Shown in pieces: positions 42,490 through 56,349 of a DNA stretch of 64,000 nt. A program made the position numbers and the translations under genes. This DNA comes from Priestia aryabhattai B8W22. GTDB lineage: Bacteria > Bacillota > Bacilli > Bacillales > Bacillaceae_H. The notes under the pieces are model-generated. The model saw only the letters and a list, made by a program, of their open reading frames with translations. It was not told where the DNA came from and made no database searches. Every line of letters starts with the position of its first letter. Within the stretch, counting starts at the first letter, position 1. The stretch spans positions 186,001 through 250,000 of the forward strand of contig NZ_JYOO01000002.1 of assembly GCF_000956595.1 (NCBI RefSeq), in the 5' to 3' direction.

Positions 42490-45400
42490 ACGGTTGTCAC
42501 CTCTTTGGTTGGACGAACTTTTTTCATTGGCGTTGTATGGAAGCTGATCGTTTCAAGCACTCGTAAAATTGCTTCTGCTGTATCAAGTGATGTTAAGCAA
42601 GGTACGCCATTTTCAACTGCTTCACGGCGAATTTTAAATCCGTCACGCGCAGGCTGTTTTCCTTTTGTTAGCGTGTTGATGACCAGCTGCGCTTCACCTT
42701 TTCGTATCACATCTAAAAGATTGTGATCTTCATGATGAATTTTATTTACTATTTTTACGCGAATGTCTTCTTTTGTAAACGTTGAAGCTGTTCCTTCCGT
42801 TGCAATCACTTGGTAGCCAATATTAGCAAAGCGCTTTGCTAACGCTGTTGCCTCTTCTTTATCTTTATCCGCTACTGTCATAAGTACTGAACCGTACGGC
42901 TTAATGGACATACCTGACGCAATTAGTCCTTTATATAATGCTTTTTCGTACGTTGAATCTTGCCCCATTACTTCTCCAGTAGATTTCATTTCAGGTCCAA
43001 GCGTAATATCTACGCGGCGCAGCTTTGCAAATGAGAAGACCGGCACTTTTACGTAGACGCCTTCTTCTTCAGGGTGCATGCCTGATTCATAGCCAAGATC
43101 TTTTAAACTTGTTCCTAAAATGACTTTTGTTGCCACATTCGCCATCGGAATACGCGTGATTTTACTTAAGAACGGCACCGTACGGCTTGAACGAGGATTT
43201 ACTTCAAGAACAAACACTTCTCCTTTTGATAAGACGAACTGAATGTTAAGCAGTCCAATAATGTTTAAGCCTTTTGCAATTCGTGTTGTGTAATCAATGA
43301 TTGTATCTTTTACGTCCTGTGACAGAGTTTGCGGTGGATATACAGCGATGGAGTCGCCTGAGTGGACACCCGCGCGCTCTACATGCTCCATGATCCCTGG
43401 AATAACCACTGTTTCACCGTCTGAAATGGCATCGACTTCAATTTCTTTTCCCGTTAAGTAGCGGTCGATTAATACAGGATGATCAGCGTGTACTTTCACC
43501 GCGTGTTTCATATAATGAAGCAGCTCTTCTTCTTTATACACAATTTCCATCGCGCGTCCGCCCAGTACGTACGAAGGACGTACAAGCACCGGATAACCAA
43601 TTTCTTTTGCGACAACCACTGCTTCTTCAACTGAAGTAACCGTCTTTCCAAGCGGCTGAGGTACTTCTAAACGCGCTAGCGTCGCTTCGAATTTTTTACG
43701 GTCTTCCGCTGCATCTAAGCTTTCAAGCGACGTACCTAAGATCTTGACCCCTCTTGCTTCTAGCTCATCCGCTAAGTTGATTGCTGTTTGACCACCGAAC
43801 TGTACAACTACACCTTCTGGTTTTTCTAAATCGATGATATGCATCACATCTTCAATCGTCAGCGGCTCGAAGTATAATTTATCTGAAATACTGAAGTCAG
43901 TTGATACTGTTTCTGGATTGTTATTGACAATAATCGCTTCGTATCCAGCTTCTTTAATCGCCCACACCGAGTGAACCGTTGCATAGTCAAACTCAATTCC
44001 TTGCCCGATGCGGATCGGACCTGATCCTAACACTACAACGCTTTTACGATCTGTAACAATCGATTCATTTTCATCTTCAAATGTACCGTAGAAATATGGT
44101 GTTGTAGATTCAAATTCTGCTGCACATGTATCTACCGTTTTGTATACTGGCATCACGCCATTTTGTTTGCGGAAGTCATATACTTCACGCTCTGTTTGTT
44201 TCCATAGCTTAGCAATCGTGCAGTCTGCAAATCCCATTTCTTTTGCTTCCTGTAAAACTTCTACGTTATGAATCTCTTCTTTTAACACATTTTCAAAAGC
44301 AATCACTTTTTCAAGTTTTACGAGGAAGAAAAGATCGATTTTGCTCCACTCGTGAATTTGCTGAATTGTTACGCCGCGGCGAATGGCTTCTGCGATGTAG
44401 AATAATCGCTCATCGCCAGCCTTGCGAATACGTTTTTCAATAATGGCATCATCAAATTCATGCGCATCTTTCAGCTCTAAGTGATGAACGTTTGACTCAA
44501 GTGAGCGTACGGCTTTTAAAATTGACTCTTCGAACGTGCGGCCAATTGCCATTACTTCCCCTGTTGCCTTCATCTGTGTACCTAGTTTACGGTTAGCTGA
44601 TTCAAATTTATCAAACGGCCAGCGTGGAATTTTAGATACGATGTAATCTAGTGCCGGTTCGAAACATGCGTATGTCTTCCCAGTTACCGGGTTCATCATT
44701 TCATCTAATGTTAAGCCTACCGCAATTTTTGCTGCTAATTTTGCAATTGGATACCCTGTTGCTTTTGATGCTAAAGCCGATGAGCGGCTTACACGAGGGT
44801 TTACTTCAATTACGTAATACTGGAAGCTTTCTGGATCTAGTGCTAGCTGAACGTTACATCCGCCTTCGATTTTAAGCGCTCGGATAATTGTTAGTGACGC
44901 ATTTCTAAGCAGCTGATACTCACGGTCGCTTAGCGTTTGGCTTGGTGCTACAACAATTGAATCTCCCGTATGAATACCGACCGGGTCAAAGTTTTCCATA
45001 TTACATACTACGATCGCATTATCGTTTGCATCGCGCATTACTTCATATTCAATTTCTTTAAAGCCTGCAATGCTTTTCTCAAGTAAGCACTGTGTTACAG
45101 GACTGTGTTTTAATCCACTTGTTACAATTTCAATCAGCTCTTGCTCGTTGTCACAAATTCCGCCTCCCGTACCGCCAAGCGTATAAGCAGGACGCACAAT
45201 TACCGGATAGTTTACTTGTTCAACAAACGCATATGCTTCGTCTAGCGAATGAATGATTTCACTTGCTGGGACAGGCTGATTTAGTTCATTCATTAATGAA
45301 CGGAACTGCTCACGGTCTTCAGCTTGTTCAATCGCCGATAATTTTGTCCCGAGAATTTCTACATTAAATTCTTCTAAAATGCCTGTTTCATGTAATTCTA

Positions 45401-45698
45401 CCGCTAAGTTCAGCCCCGTTTGACCGCCAAGCGTTGGAAGCAGTGCATCCGGGCGTTCTTTACGAATAATTGAGCTTACAAATTCAACCGTTAGAGGTTC
45501 AATATATACTTTGTCTGCCATTTCTGAATCTGTCATGATTGTTGCAGGATTGGAGTTTACAAGAATAACTTTGTATCCTTCTTCTTTTAACGCAATACAT
45601 GCTTGCGCTCCTGCATAGTCAAACTCTGCCGCCTGTCCGATGACGATTGGTCCTGATCCGATTACGAGAATTGTGTTAATATCTTGACGTTTTGGCAT
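42486..45698 (-). CDS. carB: Carbamoyl-phosphate synthase large subunit (pyrimidine-specific)
   Basis: Makes carbamoyl phosphate from bicarbonate, ATP and ammonia delivered by CarA; called pyrAB in Bacillus. The 1070-residue protein has two ATP-grasp halves (each with LGGTGGGI or LGGRAMEIV and EVNPR motifs) and a C-terminal MGS-like regulatory domain from about 930. ATG 45698 (MPKRQDINT) shares a base with the carA stop (TAATG); a TTG two codons earlier is not needed. Confidence 0.97.
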
Positions 45699-46767
45699 TA
45701 GCAATTACCTACTTTCTGATTGTTTTTCATAAGATCCATAAATTCGTTGAACAATCCGTTTGCATCTTCAGGTCCCGGTGATGCTTCAGGGTGATATTGA
45801 ACCGTAAATGCCGGATATTCTTTGTGCTTTACTCCTTCAACTGTTCCATCGTTAAGCGCAACGTGTGTCACTTCTAATGGCGTGTTGACAAGAGATGGCT
45901 CACACACTGTATAGCCGTGGTTTTGAGATGTAAGAGCTACTTTATTAGTTTTTAGATCCTTTACAGGATGGTTGGATCCACGATGACCAAATTTCATTTT
46001 TTCTGTATCTGCTCCGCATGCTAGGGCAAACAGCTGATGTCCTAAACAAATTCCAAAAAGCGGAACCTTCCCTAAAACCCCTTGAATCATCTCGATTGCT
46101 TCAGGTACATCTTTTGGGTCTCCAGGTCCGTTGCTTAACATGATGCCATCTGGATTTAATTGAAGAATTTCTTGCGCAGTTACGTTATAAGGAACCACAA
46201 TCACGTCGCATTGACGAGCTGTTAATTCACGTAAAATTCCGTGTTTCATTCCAAAGTCAACGAGTACCACTTTTTTACCTCTGCCTGGGCTTGGGTACGG
46301 CTTCACCGTTGATACTTTTTTAACTGAATCCGTCGGAAGTTCATGATTTTGAAGCTGTGCTACCACTTCTTCTACATTGACTTCCATGCTGCACACGCGT
46401 CCGCGAAGCGCACCGTGCTGACGAATTTTTCGCGTTAATTTTCGCGTGTCGATTCCAGCTAATCCTGGAATATCTTTTTGTTTTAAAAATTCATCTACTG
46501 ATAGTTCACTTCTGAAGTTTGAAGGAGCATCACAAATTTCTTTTACAATCAAACCGTGTACAGCTGGTTCAATCGACTCAAAGTCATCGCGGTTAATACC
46601 GTAGTTTCCGATTAAAGGATATGTTAATGTCACAATTTGTGCACAGTATGATGGATCAGATAGAATTTCTTGATATCCTGTCATTCCCGTGTTGAAAACA
46701 ACTTCTCCTGTCATTTCTTTGTCGCTGCCGAATCCTTTTCCGATAAATACTGTTCCATCTTCTAAAA

Positions 46768-46783
<16 letters not shown>
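45698..46783 (-). CDS. carA: Carbamoyl-phosphate synthase small subunit
   Basis: Glutaminase subunit (pyrAA) supplying ammonia to CarB. The 361-residue protein has the catalytic Cys in GICLGHQ and His/Glu in [20 protein letters not shown] precedes ATG 46783. It overlaps pyrC by 16 bp. Confidence 0.97.
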
Positions 46784-48994
<2,211 letters not shown>

Positions 48995-48999
48995 TTATA

Positions 49000-49032
49000 A
49001 AAAACACCCTTTCTAACTTAGAAAGGGTGTAA
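49000..49032 (-). terminator. pyrP-pyrB attenuator terminator
   Basis: ACACCCTTTCTAA/TTAGAAAGGGTGT followed on the minus strand by TTTTTTAT. It is third in the operon and paired with the PyrR-binding loop at 49077-49090. Confidence 0.92.
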
Positions 49033-49076
49033 GAAAACAAGCTTCGTCTATAACGCGCTTTTTACACACCCTTAGA

Positions 49077-49090
49077 AACCTCTCTGGACT
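49077..49090 (-). promoter_or_regulatory. PyrR-binding loop 3 (pyrP-pyrB)
   Basis: RNA AGUCCAGAGAGGUU fits the PyrR anti-antiterminator consensus ARUCCNGNGAGGYU as I remember it. UMP- or UTP-bound PyrR would stabilise it and let the terminator at 49000-49032 form. Confidence 0.9.
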
Positions 49091-49106
49091 TCAATTAAAA
49101 GGCGTT

Positions 49107-50414
49107 CTATGAAATTTTTCGTGCTGACGTTTGTTGAACGTTTTCTGCTTCTTTTATCTTCTCTTTCGGCAGAACTAGATTCAGCAGAACTCCCATGATA
49201 GCAGACAGGGCCATGCTATCAATCTTTACATGTTCCGAGATATCTAAGTGTGCTCCTCCGATTCCTAACACTAAGATAATCGAAGCAATCATTAAGTTTC
49301 GTTTTGATCCAAGGTCTACCTTTGCATCCACCATCATACGCAAGCCTGATGAAGCAATGATTCCGAATAAGAGAATTGAAATCCCGCCCATGACCGGCGT
49401 TGGTATACTTGAAATAAGAGCGTTAATTTTGCCGACAAACCCGAACAAAATCGCGAAGACTGCTGCTCCTGCTATTACAAATACGCTAAGCACCTTTGTG
49501 ATGGCTAACACTCCGATGTTCTCACCGTATGTTGTATTTGGAGGTCCGCCGATCAGCGCAGCAAGCATAGTGGCTACTCCGTCTCCTAAAATCGATCTGT
49601 GCAGCCCTGGCTTTTCAATATAGTTTCGATCCACAATCTTATTTAAGACAAGAATGTGTCCGATATGTTCTGAGAGTGTTACGACTGCTACAGGTACCAT
49701 GATAAGCACAATCCCTAATGAAATGGAGGGCGTGTATGTGACGAACGGCACGTAGAAGTGAGGTATTTCAATCCACTCTGCTTTCACTACCTTTGAAAAG
49801 TCTACCAATCCTTGTGTATAAGCGAAGATGTATCCGCCGATAATTCCCATCAGTACCGGAATCAGACTGATAATGTTTTTAAAGAAGATTGAGCAAGCCA
49901 CTGTTATCGCTAGTGTCACAAGCGCAACCATCAGGTAAGTTAAGCTGTAATTTCCTTTTGCATCGTTCATAGCCATGCCTACTGCTGTATTAGCTAATCC
50001 TAAGCCTATAACCATAATAACTGGTCCTACTACAACCGGAGGAAGCAGCTTCATAATCCAATTAATTCCTGTTCCTTTTATAATCAAAGCAACGATTCCA
50101 TACACAAGTCCGGCTAAGAAACAGCCAACCATCGTTTCTTCAGGTCCAAACGAAGCTTTTGCGAAAATGATTGGCGTGATGAACGCGAACGATGAACCAA
50201 GGTAAGAAGGAATTTGACCTCTTGTAATGAGCAGGAAAGCAAGCGTTCCTACCCCGCTTGAAATCAAAGCAATTGCCGGGCTGAATCCCACTAGGAACGG
50301 CACTAGCACCGTCGACCCAAACATTGCAAACAAATGCTGCAGACTCAATGTTAACCAATTTACTGCTTTTGGTTTATCATGTATATCAAGTACAAAATCT
50401 CGTTGTTGACTCAT
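49107..50414 (-). CDS. pyrP: Uracil permease
   Basis: A 435-residue NCS2/UraA transporter with about 12-14 membrane segments. The N-terminus has LSLQHLFAMFGSTVLVPFLVG and the core has GLGLANTAVGMAM and GGPPNTTYGENIGV, the NCS2 substrate loop. It brings uracil in under the same attenuation control as the synthesis genes. Confidence 0.96.
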   Translation of the reverse strand: MSQQRDFVLDIHDKPKAVNWLTLSLQHLFAMFGSTVLVPFLVGFSPAIALISSGVGTLAFLLITRGQIPSYLGSSFAFITPIIFAKASFGPEETMVGCFLAGLVYGIVALIIKGTGINWIMKLLPPVVVGPVIMVIGLGLANTAVGMAMNDAKGNYSLTYLMVALVTLAITVACSIFFKNIISLIPVLMGIIGGYIFAYTQGLVDFSKVVKAEWIEIPHFYVPFVTYTPSISLGIVLIMVPVAVVTLSEHIGHILVLNKIVDRNYIEKPGLHRSILGDGVATMLAALIGGPPNTTYGENIGVLAITKVLSVFVIAGAAVFAILFGFVGKINALISSIPTPVMGGISILLFGIIASSGLRMMVDAKVDLGSKRNLMIASIILVLGIGGAHLDISEHVKIDSMALSAIMGVLLNLVLPKEKIKEAENVQQTSARKIS

Positions 50415-50437
50415 ATGTTTTTCCTCCTATCACTATT

Positions 50438-50471
50438 AAAAAACCTCTTTACGCAGAGGCAAAGAGGTTTT
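50438..50471 (-). terminator. pyrR-pyrP attenuator terminator
   Basis: AAAACCTCTTT/AAAGAGGTTTT with T-run on the minus strand. A second large hairpin (ATACAAGGAA...TTCCTTGTAT, 50476-50516) upstream is the probable antiterminator or a spacer stem. Confidence 0.9.
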
Positions 50472-50534
50472 CAGCATACAAGGAAGACGCTATACCGCAG
50501 TATAGTTTTCCTTGTATAGTGACCCCCCTTTTGC

Positions 50535-50548
50535 AGCCTCACGGGACT
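50535..50548 (-). promoter_or_regulatory. PyrR-binding loop 2 (pyrR-pyrP)
   Basis: RNA AGUCCCGUGAGGCU fits ARUCCNGNGAGGYU, though its loop (CCGU) differs from the CAGA of the other two copies. Confidence 0.85.
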
Positions 50549-50570
50549 ACTATTTAAAAGGGTATATAAT

Positions 50571-51119
<549 letters not shown>

Positions 51120-51139
51120 TCACCTCAAGTTGTTGACAT

Positions 51140-51172
51140 AAAAAAATCCTCTTGCCTTGAGGCAAGAGGATT
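51140..51172 (-). terminator. pyr leader attenuator terminator
   Basis: AAATCCTCTTGCC/GGCAAGAGGATTT followed on the minus strand by TTTTATG. It lies in the 5' leader just before pyrR. Confidence 0.92.
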
Positions 51173-51235
51173 TGGTTTTAGACATATTTCTTCAAAAAGG
51201 CTATAAACATGCCTTTTCTGCACCGTTTCCTTCTC

Positions 51236-51249
51236 AGCCTCTCTGGACT
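51236..51249 (-). promoter_or_regulatory. PyrR-binding loop 1 (pyr leader)
   Basis: RNA AGUCCAGAGAGGCU is an exact match to the PyrR consensus. It allows PyrR to autoregulate through the leader terminator. Confidence 0.92.
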
Positions 51250-51279
51250 GTTCTTAAAGGTTCTTATTAAGTTAATACA

Positions 51280-51308
51280 AGTATGCCATCACTTATGGCA
51301 GTTGTCAA
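51280..51308 (-). promoter_or_regulatory. pyr operon promoter
   Basis: TTGACA (51303-51308) and CATACT (51280-51285) are separated by 17 bp on the minus strand. The -35 overlaps the end of rluD. A perfect TGCCAT-cactt-ATGGCA inverted repeat (51284-51300) fills the spacer. Confidence 0.75.
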
Positions 51309-52219
51309 CTTCTTTTTTCAATAAGCTCTAGCATCTCATTAAACTCTTTTGGAGCCGGTGCTTCAAATTCCATATATTCATTTGTACGAGGGTGAATAAA
51401 GCCTAATACACCTGCATGAAGCGCTTGTCCGTCAATCGGAAGCGTTTTTTTCGGTCCGTACTTCGGATCTCCAGCAAGCGGAAAGCCAATATACTTCATA
51501 TGAACGCGAATTTGGTGTGTTCGCCCCGTTTCTAGCTTACATTCGACTAGTGAAAAATCTTTAAAACGCTGCAATACAGTAAAGTGCGTCACTGCATCAC
51601 GGCTGTTTTCATCAGTCACCGTCATGCTTTGACGATCTTGCTTATCTCGGCCGATTGGCGCATCAATTGTACCGTGATCGTGCGCAATTACTCCGTGAAC
51701 GATAGCTTTATAACGACGCGTCACTGTTTTAGCTACAAGCTGACTAACTAGTGATTCATGAGCTAAATCATTTTTTGCAATCATAAGTAAACCTGACGTA
51801 TCTTTATCAATTCGATGAACGATACCCGGGCGCATAACGCCGTTAATGCCGGACAAATCTTTACAGTGAGCCATTAGGCCGTTTACAAGCGTGCCGCTAT
51901 GATGACCTGGAGCTGGATGTACAACCATGCCGCGAGGTTTATTTACAACAAGCACATCTTGATCTTCATAATAAATATCTAAGTCCATTTCTTCCGCTAC
52001 CACATCAAGCTCTTCTAGTTCAGGCACTTCAATAATAATAGCGTCTCCTGTTTTACATTTATAGTTTCCTTTAACGGTTTTATCGTTCACTTTTGCATGA
52101 CCTTCTTTGATCCACTGCTGCACTTGTGAACGTGACCATTCTGCATTTACAGTCGAAAGTACTTTATCAATACGTTCTCCCGCTTGTTCTTCATTTATAA
52201 CTGTTTCAATTACATTCAT
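51305..52219 (-). CDS. rluD: RluD-family rRNA pseudouridine synthase (YlyB)
   Basis: A 304-residue protein with an N-terminal S4 RNA-binding domain (about 13-75) and a catalytic domain with [12 protein letters not shown], where Asp is the nucleophile, and [10 protein letters not shown]. Predicted to modify 23S rRNA; the exact position is inferred from RluD. It overlaps lspA by 4 bp (ATGA) and its end overlaps the pyr promoter. Confidence 0.93.
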   Translation of the reverse strand: MNVIETVINEEQAGERIDKVLSTVNAEWSRSQVQQWIKEGHAKVNDKTVKGNYKCKTGDAIIIEVPELEELDVVAEEMDLDIYYEDQDVLVVNKPRGMVVHPAPGHHSGTLVNGLMAHCKDLSGINGVMRPGIVHRIDKDTSGLLMIAKNDLAHESLVSQLVAKTVTRRYKAIVHGVIAHDHGTIDAPIGRDKQDRQSMTVTDENSRDAVTHFTVLQRFKDFSLVECKLETGRTHQIRVHMKYIGFPLAGDPKYGPKKTLPIDGQALHAGVLGFIHPRTNEYMEFEAPAPKEFNEMLELIEKRS

Positions 52220-52683
52220 TCTTTGTACTCCTTCTTCATTTTCCCTTCAAACAGCGTCATAATAAACATGATTATTACTCCGACGACAAGTGCCGAATCA
52301 GCTACGTTAAAAATCGGAAAATCATACGTAAAGATGTATGTGTTTACGAAATCAACTACTTCTTTACGGACCACTCGATCAATAAAGTTTCCAATGGCGC
52401 CACCTAACATTAATGCTAGCGCAATACCGAACCATTTATCTTGTTTTTTGAGCTTTTGAATATAAATTATTAAACCGACTACCACAACCACCGTAATAAG
52501 ATAAAAGAACCACATCTGTCCTTGTAAGATCCCCCACGCGGCTCCTCTGTTACGATGAGAGGTAATGTAAAGAAAGTTTTCAATTACGGTGATGCTTTGT
52601 CCATAATACATTTCTTTTACAATCATCCATTTTGTTACCTGATCAATAAGTATAACAGCTAAAGCGATAAGATAATAAAACAC
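52216..52683 (-). CDS. lspA: Lipoprotein signal peptidase (SPase II)
   Basis: Cleaves prolipoprotein signal peptides after lipidation. The 155-residue protein has four membrane helices and the aspartyl dyad Asp102 (GNFIDR) and Asp129 (FNVADSAL). The start is GTG 52683 with GGAGGA eight bases upstream. Coupled to rluD. Confidence 0.97.
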   Translation of the reverse strand: MFYYLIALAVILIDQVTKWMIVKEMYYGQSITVIENFLYITSHRNRGAAWGILQGQMWFFYLITVVVVVGLIIYIQKLKKQDKWFGIALALMLGGAIGNFIDRVVRKEVVDFVNTYIFTYDFPIFNVADSALVVGVIIMFIMTLFEGKMKKEYKE

Positions 52684-52763
52684 AAACGTTTTCCTCCCGC
52701 AATAAAATCAAACGAATCCATACTAAAGCATTTTAGCACATAATTCATTTTTTTTCTCGCTTC

Positions 52764-53051
52764 TCACCATAAAACAAATAAATCTTCATTTGTGCGGGCT
52801 GTAGGCATTACTTTTAATTTATGAATAGACATCACTTCGCCAGTTAGTTCATCAATTCCAAACGCACCAACGTCAAGCTTTGCTAACGCGTGTTCTACAT
52901 CTTTTAAATCCGCTTTAATCATTTCTATTACGTAACGTTCCTTTTCATCTATATAACCAGATTGTTCTGTAGCATATCTCACTAGGCGATCTTGTAATTC
53001 TTCTTTGATAAGAGCTAATTCCTGTCCAATGGAAAGATAATTTTCATACAT
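52764..53051 (-). CDS. ylyA: Short DksA/TraR-like protein YlyA
   Basis: 95 residues from ATG 53051 (MYENYLSIGQEL; SD GGAGG). The C-terminal FGIDELTGEVMSIHKLKVMPTAR resembles the DksA/TraR-type Bacillus proteins, but the zinc-finger cysteines are all absent, so it is a finger-less, short member. B. subtilis YlyA is reported to interact with sigma-G RNA polymerase; position after ileS is conserved. The longer frame into the ileS end lacks an SD. Confidence 0.7.
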   Translation of the reverse strand: MYENYLSIGQELALIKEELQDRLVRYATEQSGYIDEKERYVIEMIKADLKDVEHALAKLDVGAFGIDELTGEVMSIHKLKVMPTARTNEDLFVLW

Positions 53052-53185
53052 GCAAACGCCTCCTGTGCTGATAAGATGAAGTATTAATGATGTTAGGTTT
53101 ACCGAGTTTTCCATCGAATCTACAACACAAGTTTTTCCTAAGGCTTTAAATGCTTTATACCATTGTATTTGGGAATTTCGTACAG

Positions 53186-53216
53186 CAAAAAACACGCCCA
53201 AAAAGGACGTGCTTTT
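53186..53216 (-). terminator. Terminator after ileS
   Basis: ACACGCCC/GGACGTG with a T-run (GTTTTTTGC) on the minus strand and a loop of A residues; one G-U pair. It sits 6 bp beyond the ileS stop. Confidence 0.8.
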
Positions 53217-53221
53217 GTTAC

Positions 53222-55987
53222 TTACTGCTGAACGTAGTGATTTTTTACAACATCCGCACAGCGTGTACATAAAGTCGGGTGATCTTGATCTTCGCCAACT
53301 GTTGGTGATACTACCCAGCAGCGCTCACACTTCTCACCTTCAGCTTTACTTACAACAATTGAAGCATAGCTGAATTTTTGTGCTTCAGCAGGCGCTTCAC
53401 CTTCTGCTACCTCGAGATCTGAAACGATGAAGAGTTGACCTACATTTTCAGAAATAGATGCTAACAGCTCTTTCGTATCTGCTGTTGGATACAGCGTTAA
53501 TTTTGCTTCTAAAGACTTACCGATTACTTTTTCATTACGAGCTTGTTCTAGCGCTTTTAAGACTTCATCGCGAAGCTCCATGAACGCATCCCATTTCTCT
53601 ACTAATTGATCTGCTCCTTCAATTTCTTGAACCTCTGGCATATCAACTAGCTGCGCGCTTTCTTCCGTTACATTTGGAATGTGAACCCATACTTCGTCTG
53701 CTGTATGAGAAAGAATTGGAGACACTAATTTCGTTAACGATAATAACGTTTCATAAAGGACCGTTTGAATGCTGCGACGCTCTACATTATTTTCTGCTTC
53801 AATGTACAATACATCTTTTGCAAAGTCTAAGTAGAATGAACTCATATCAATTGTACAGAAATTATGCACTGCGTGATAAATGCTTGAGAATTCATATGAA
53901 TCATAAGATTTCTTCACTTTATCAATTAATTTGTTCAGCTTCACAAGCATGTAGCGGTCTACTTCACGAAGGTCTTCAACGGCTACAGCGTCAGTTGTTG
54001 GATTAAAGTCCGCTAGGTTTCCTAGTAAGAAACGGAACGTGTTGCGGATTTTACGGTATACTTCTGCTACTTGTTTTAAAATGTTATCAGATACACGAAC
54101 ATCAGCTTGGTAATCTACAGAAGCTACCCATAGACGTAAAATATCTGCACCTAGTTGTTTCATTACTTTTTCTGGAATTACAACATTTCCTAATGACTTA
54201 CTCATTTTGCGCCCTTCACCGTCTAAAGCAAATCCGTGGCTAAGTACGCCTTTATAAGGTGCTTCACCTGTTACAGCTACACTTGTAGAAAGACTTGAAT
54301 TAAACCAGCCGCGGTATTGGTCAGAACCTTCTAAATACAAATCAGCCGGACGCTGTAAGTCTTCACGCTCTTCAAGAACAGCTTGATGTGAAGAACCAGA
54401 GTCAAACCATACGTCCATGATGTCTGTTTCTTTTGTGAAACGGCCATTTGGGCTTCCTTCATGAGTAAAGCCTTCTGGAAGCAAGTCTTTTGCTTCACGC
54501 TCAAACCATACGTTTGATCCATGTTCTCTAAATAGATTTGATACGTGTTCAATTGTCTCGTCCGTAATGATTGGCTCATCATTTTCAGCATAAAATACTG
54601 GAATCGGAACGCCCCATGCACGTTGACGGGAAATACACCAGTCTCCGCGGTCACGCACCATGTTATAAAGTCGCGTTTCACCCCAAGTAGGCACCCATTC
54701 TGTTTTTTCTACTGCTTTTAATAAATCTTCACGGAAATCTTTAATAGACGCAAACCACTGTGCTGTTGCACGGAAAATTGTTGGTTTCTTTGTACGCCAG
54801 TCATGTGGATATGAGTGGGTAATGAAACTTAATTTTAACAGCGCGCCTTTTTCTTCTAGTTTGTCTGTAATCGGCTTATTCGCTTTATCATAGAATAATC
54901 CTTCAAATCCTGGTGCTTCATTCGTCATATGACCCTTACTATCAACTGGACAAAGAACTTCCAAACCGTATTTTTGACCAACGATAAAGTCGTCTTCCCC
55001 GTGTCCCGGTGCTGTATGAACACAGCCAGTACCAGCATCAGTTGTTACGTGATCGCCAAGAACAACTAAAGAATCACGCTTGTAGATTGGATGTTCAGCT
55101 ACCACGCGTTCAAGTTCTGAACCTTTTACTGTACGAATTGTCTTATAGTCAGCCCATTCAATTTCTTTAGCAACTGTTTCAATAAGTTCAGTTGCCACTA
55201 CATATTTTGCTCCATCTGCTTCAACTACGCTGTACTGAAGCTCAGGATTAACAGCAATCCCTTGGTTAGCTGGCATTGTCCATGGTGTTGTCGTCCAAAT
55301 GATGAATTTTTCATCTTGTTCAAGCACACCTTTACCATCTTTCACATTGAACGCTACGTAAATAGAAGCTGAACGCTTGTCATAGTATTCAATTTCCGCT
55401 TCCGCTAAAGCAGATTCACTTGAAGGGGACCAGTACACAGGTTTTAATCCTTTGTAGATATAGCCTTTTTTCGCCATATCGCCAAATACTTTGATTTGCT
55501 GAGCTTCGTACTGTGGCTGAAGCGTTACATATGGATTATCCCAATCTCCGCGTACACCCAAACGCTTGAACTGCTCACGCTGGCCGTTTACTTGTTCCCA
55601 AGCATACTGTTCGCAAAGCTTACGGAACTCAGCTACCGTCATTTCTTTGCGGTTTACTTTTTTATTTTTTGTTAAAGCTGTTTCAATTGGCAAACCGTGT
55701 GTATCCCAGCCTGGCACGTAAGGTGCGCAGAAGCCTGACATCGACTTATAGCGAACGATAAAATCTTTTAAAATTTTATTTAAGGCATGTCCCATGTGAA
55801 TATCGCCATTCGCATATGGAGGTCCATCATGCAGGACGAATAGCGGACGGCCTTCCGTACGTTTTTGTACTTTTTCATAAATGTTCATTTCAGCCCACTG
55901 TTCTTGCATTTTAGGCTCGCGGTTCGGTAAATTTCCACGCATTGGAAATTCAGTTTTTGGCATCAATAATGTATCTTTATATTCCAT
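53222..55987 (-). CDS. ileS: Isoleucyl-tRNA synthetase
   Basis: Charges tRNA-Ile. The 921-residue class I enzyme has a HIGH motif ([11 protein letters not shown], near 56-66), a CP1 editing domain, KMSKS ([13 protein letters not shown]) near 593, and a C-terminal zinc knuckle CERCWVVSP...[16 protein letters not shown]. It is controlled by the T-box leader upstream. Confidence 0.98.
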   Translation of the reverse strand: MEYKDTLLMPKTEFPMRGNLPNREPKMQEQWAEMNIYEKVQKRTEGRPLFVLHDGPPYANGDIHMGHALNKILKDFIVRYKSMSGFCAPYVPGWDTHGLPIETALTKNKKVNRKEMTVAEFRKLCEQYAWEQVNGQREQFKRLGVRGDWDNPYVTLQPQYEAQQIKVFGDMAKKGYIYKGLKPVYWSPSSESALAEAEIEYYDKRSASIYVAFNVKDGKGVLEQDEKFIIWTTTPWTMPANQGIAVNPELQYSVVEADGAKYVVATELIETVAKEIEWADYKTIRTVKGSELERVVAEHPIYKRDSLVVLGDHVTTDAGTGCVHTAPGHGEDDFIVGQKYGLEVLCPVDSKGHMTNEAPGFEGLFYDKANKPITDKLEEKGALLKLSFITHSYPHDWRTKKPTIFRATAQWFASIKDFREDLLKAVEKTEWVPTWGETRLYNMVRDRGDWCISRQRAWGVPIPVFYAENDEPIITDETIEHVSNLFREHGSNVWFEREAKDLLPEGFTHEGSPNGRFTKETDIMDVWFDSGSSHQAVLEEREDLQRPADLYLEGSDQYRGWFNSSLSTSVAVTGEAPYKGVLSHGFALDGEGRKMSKSLGNVVIPEKVMKQLGADILRLWVASVDYQADVRVSDNILKQVAEVYRKIRNTFRFLLGNLADFNPTTDAVAVEDLREVDRYMLVKLNKLIDKVKKSYDSYEFSSIYHAVHNFCTIDMSSFYLDFAKDVLYIEAENNVERRSIQTVLYETLLSLTKLVSPILSHTADEVWVHIPNVTEESAQLVDMPEVQEIEGADQLVEKWDAFMELRDEVLKALEQARNEKVIGKSLEAKLTLYPTADTKELLASISENVGQLFIVSDLEVAEGEAPAEAQKFSYASIVVSKAEGEKCERCWVVSPTVGEDQDHPTLCTRCADVVKNHYVQQ

Positions 55988-56036
55988 GTTTTACCCTCCA
56001 AAAAAAAAACGTAAATTTCATATCTTTTTGCACCAT

Positions 56037-56336
56037 AACAAAAAGACCTCCTCATCCCAAAAAGGGACGAGAAGGCCTCCCGCGGTACCACCCTAGTAGA
56101 TTTGCTGCACGCAAATCCTCTTTGCATTCGTAACGTGAATAAACCGCCATTGCTTACTATCATCGGTTCAGCAATGGTACTCTAGGGTGATTTTCACTTC
56201 TTTGTTTGTTATCGAGCTCTCACCATCCTCGATTCGCTTTGACAAACTAAAAAAGCTACTGTCCCTGTCTCCGTACTGTTTGATATGAAATTTCATCTGT
56301 TACCAAATTATATGACAACAAAACGTGAGAAGTCAA
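56037..56336 (-). ncRNA. Isoleucine T-box riboswitch in the ileS leader
   Basis: The T-box AGGGTGGTACCGCGGG is at 56079-56094 (minus strand). Specifier loop codon AUC (Ile) is at 56189-56191 in GTGAAAATCACC. A terminator GGCCTTCTCGTCCC/GGGATGAGGAGGTC with U-run is at 56037-56076. Uncharged tRNA-Ile should pair with the specifier and T-box and favour antitermination. Confidence 0.93.
56307..56336 (-). promoter_or_regulatory. Sigma-A promoter for the ileS leader
   Basis: TTGACT (56331-56336) and TATAAT (56307-56312) are separated by 18 bp on the minus strand. The T-box leader begins just downstream. Confidence 0.75.
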
Positions 56337-56349
56337 GATGATGTCTTGA

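Noticed and set aside
52764-53270. Longer version of ylyA reaching into the end of ileS
   Set aside because: The extra 73 codons overlap the ileS stop and its terminator and lack an SD; the SD GGAGG at 53058-53064 fits ATG 53051.
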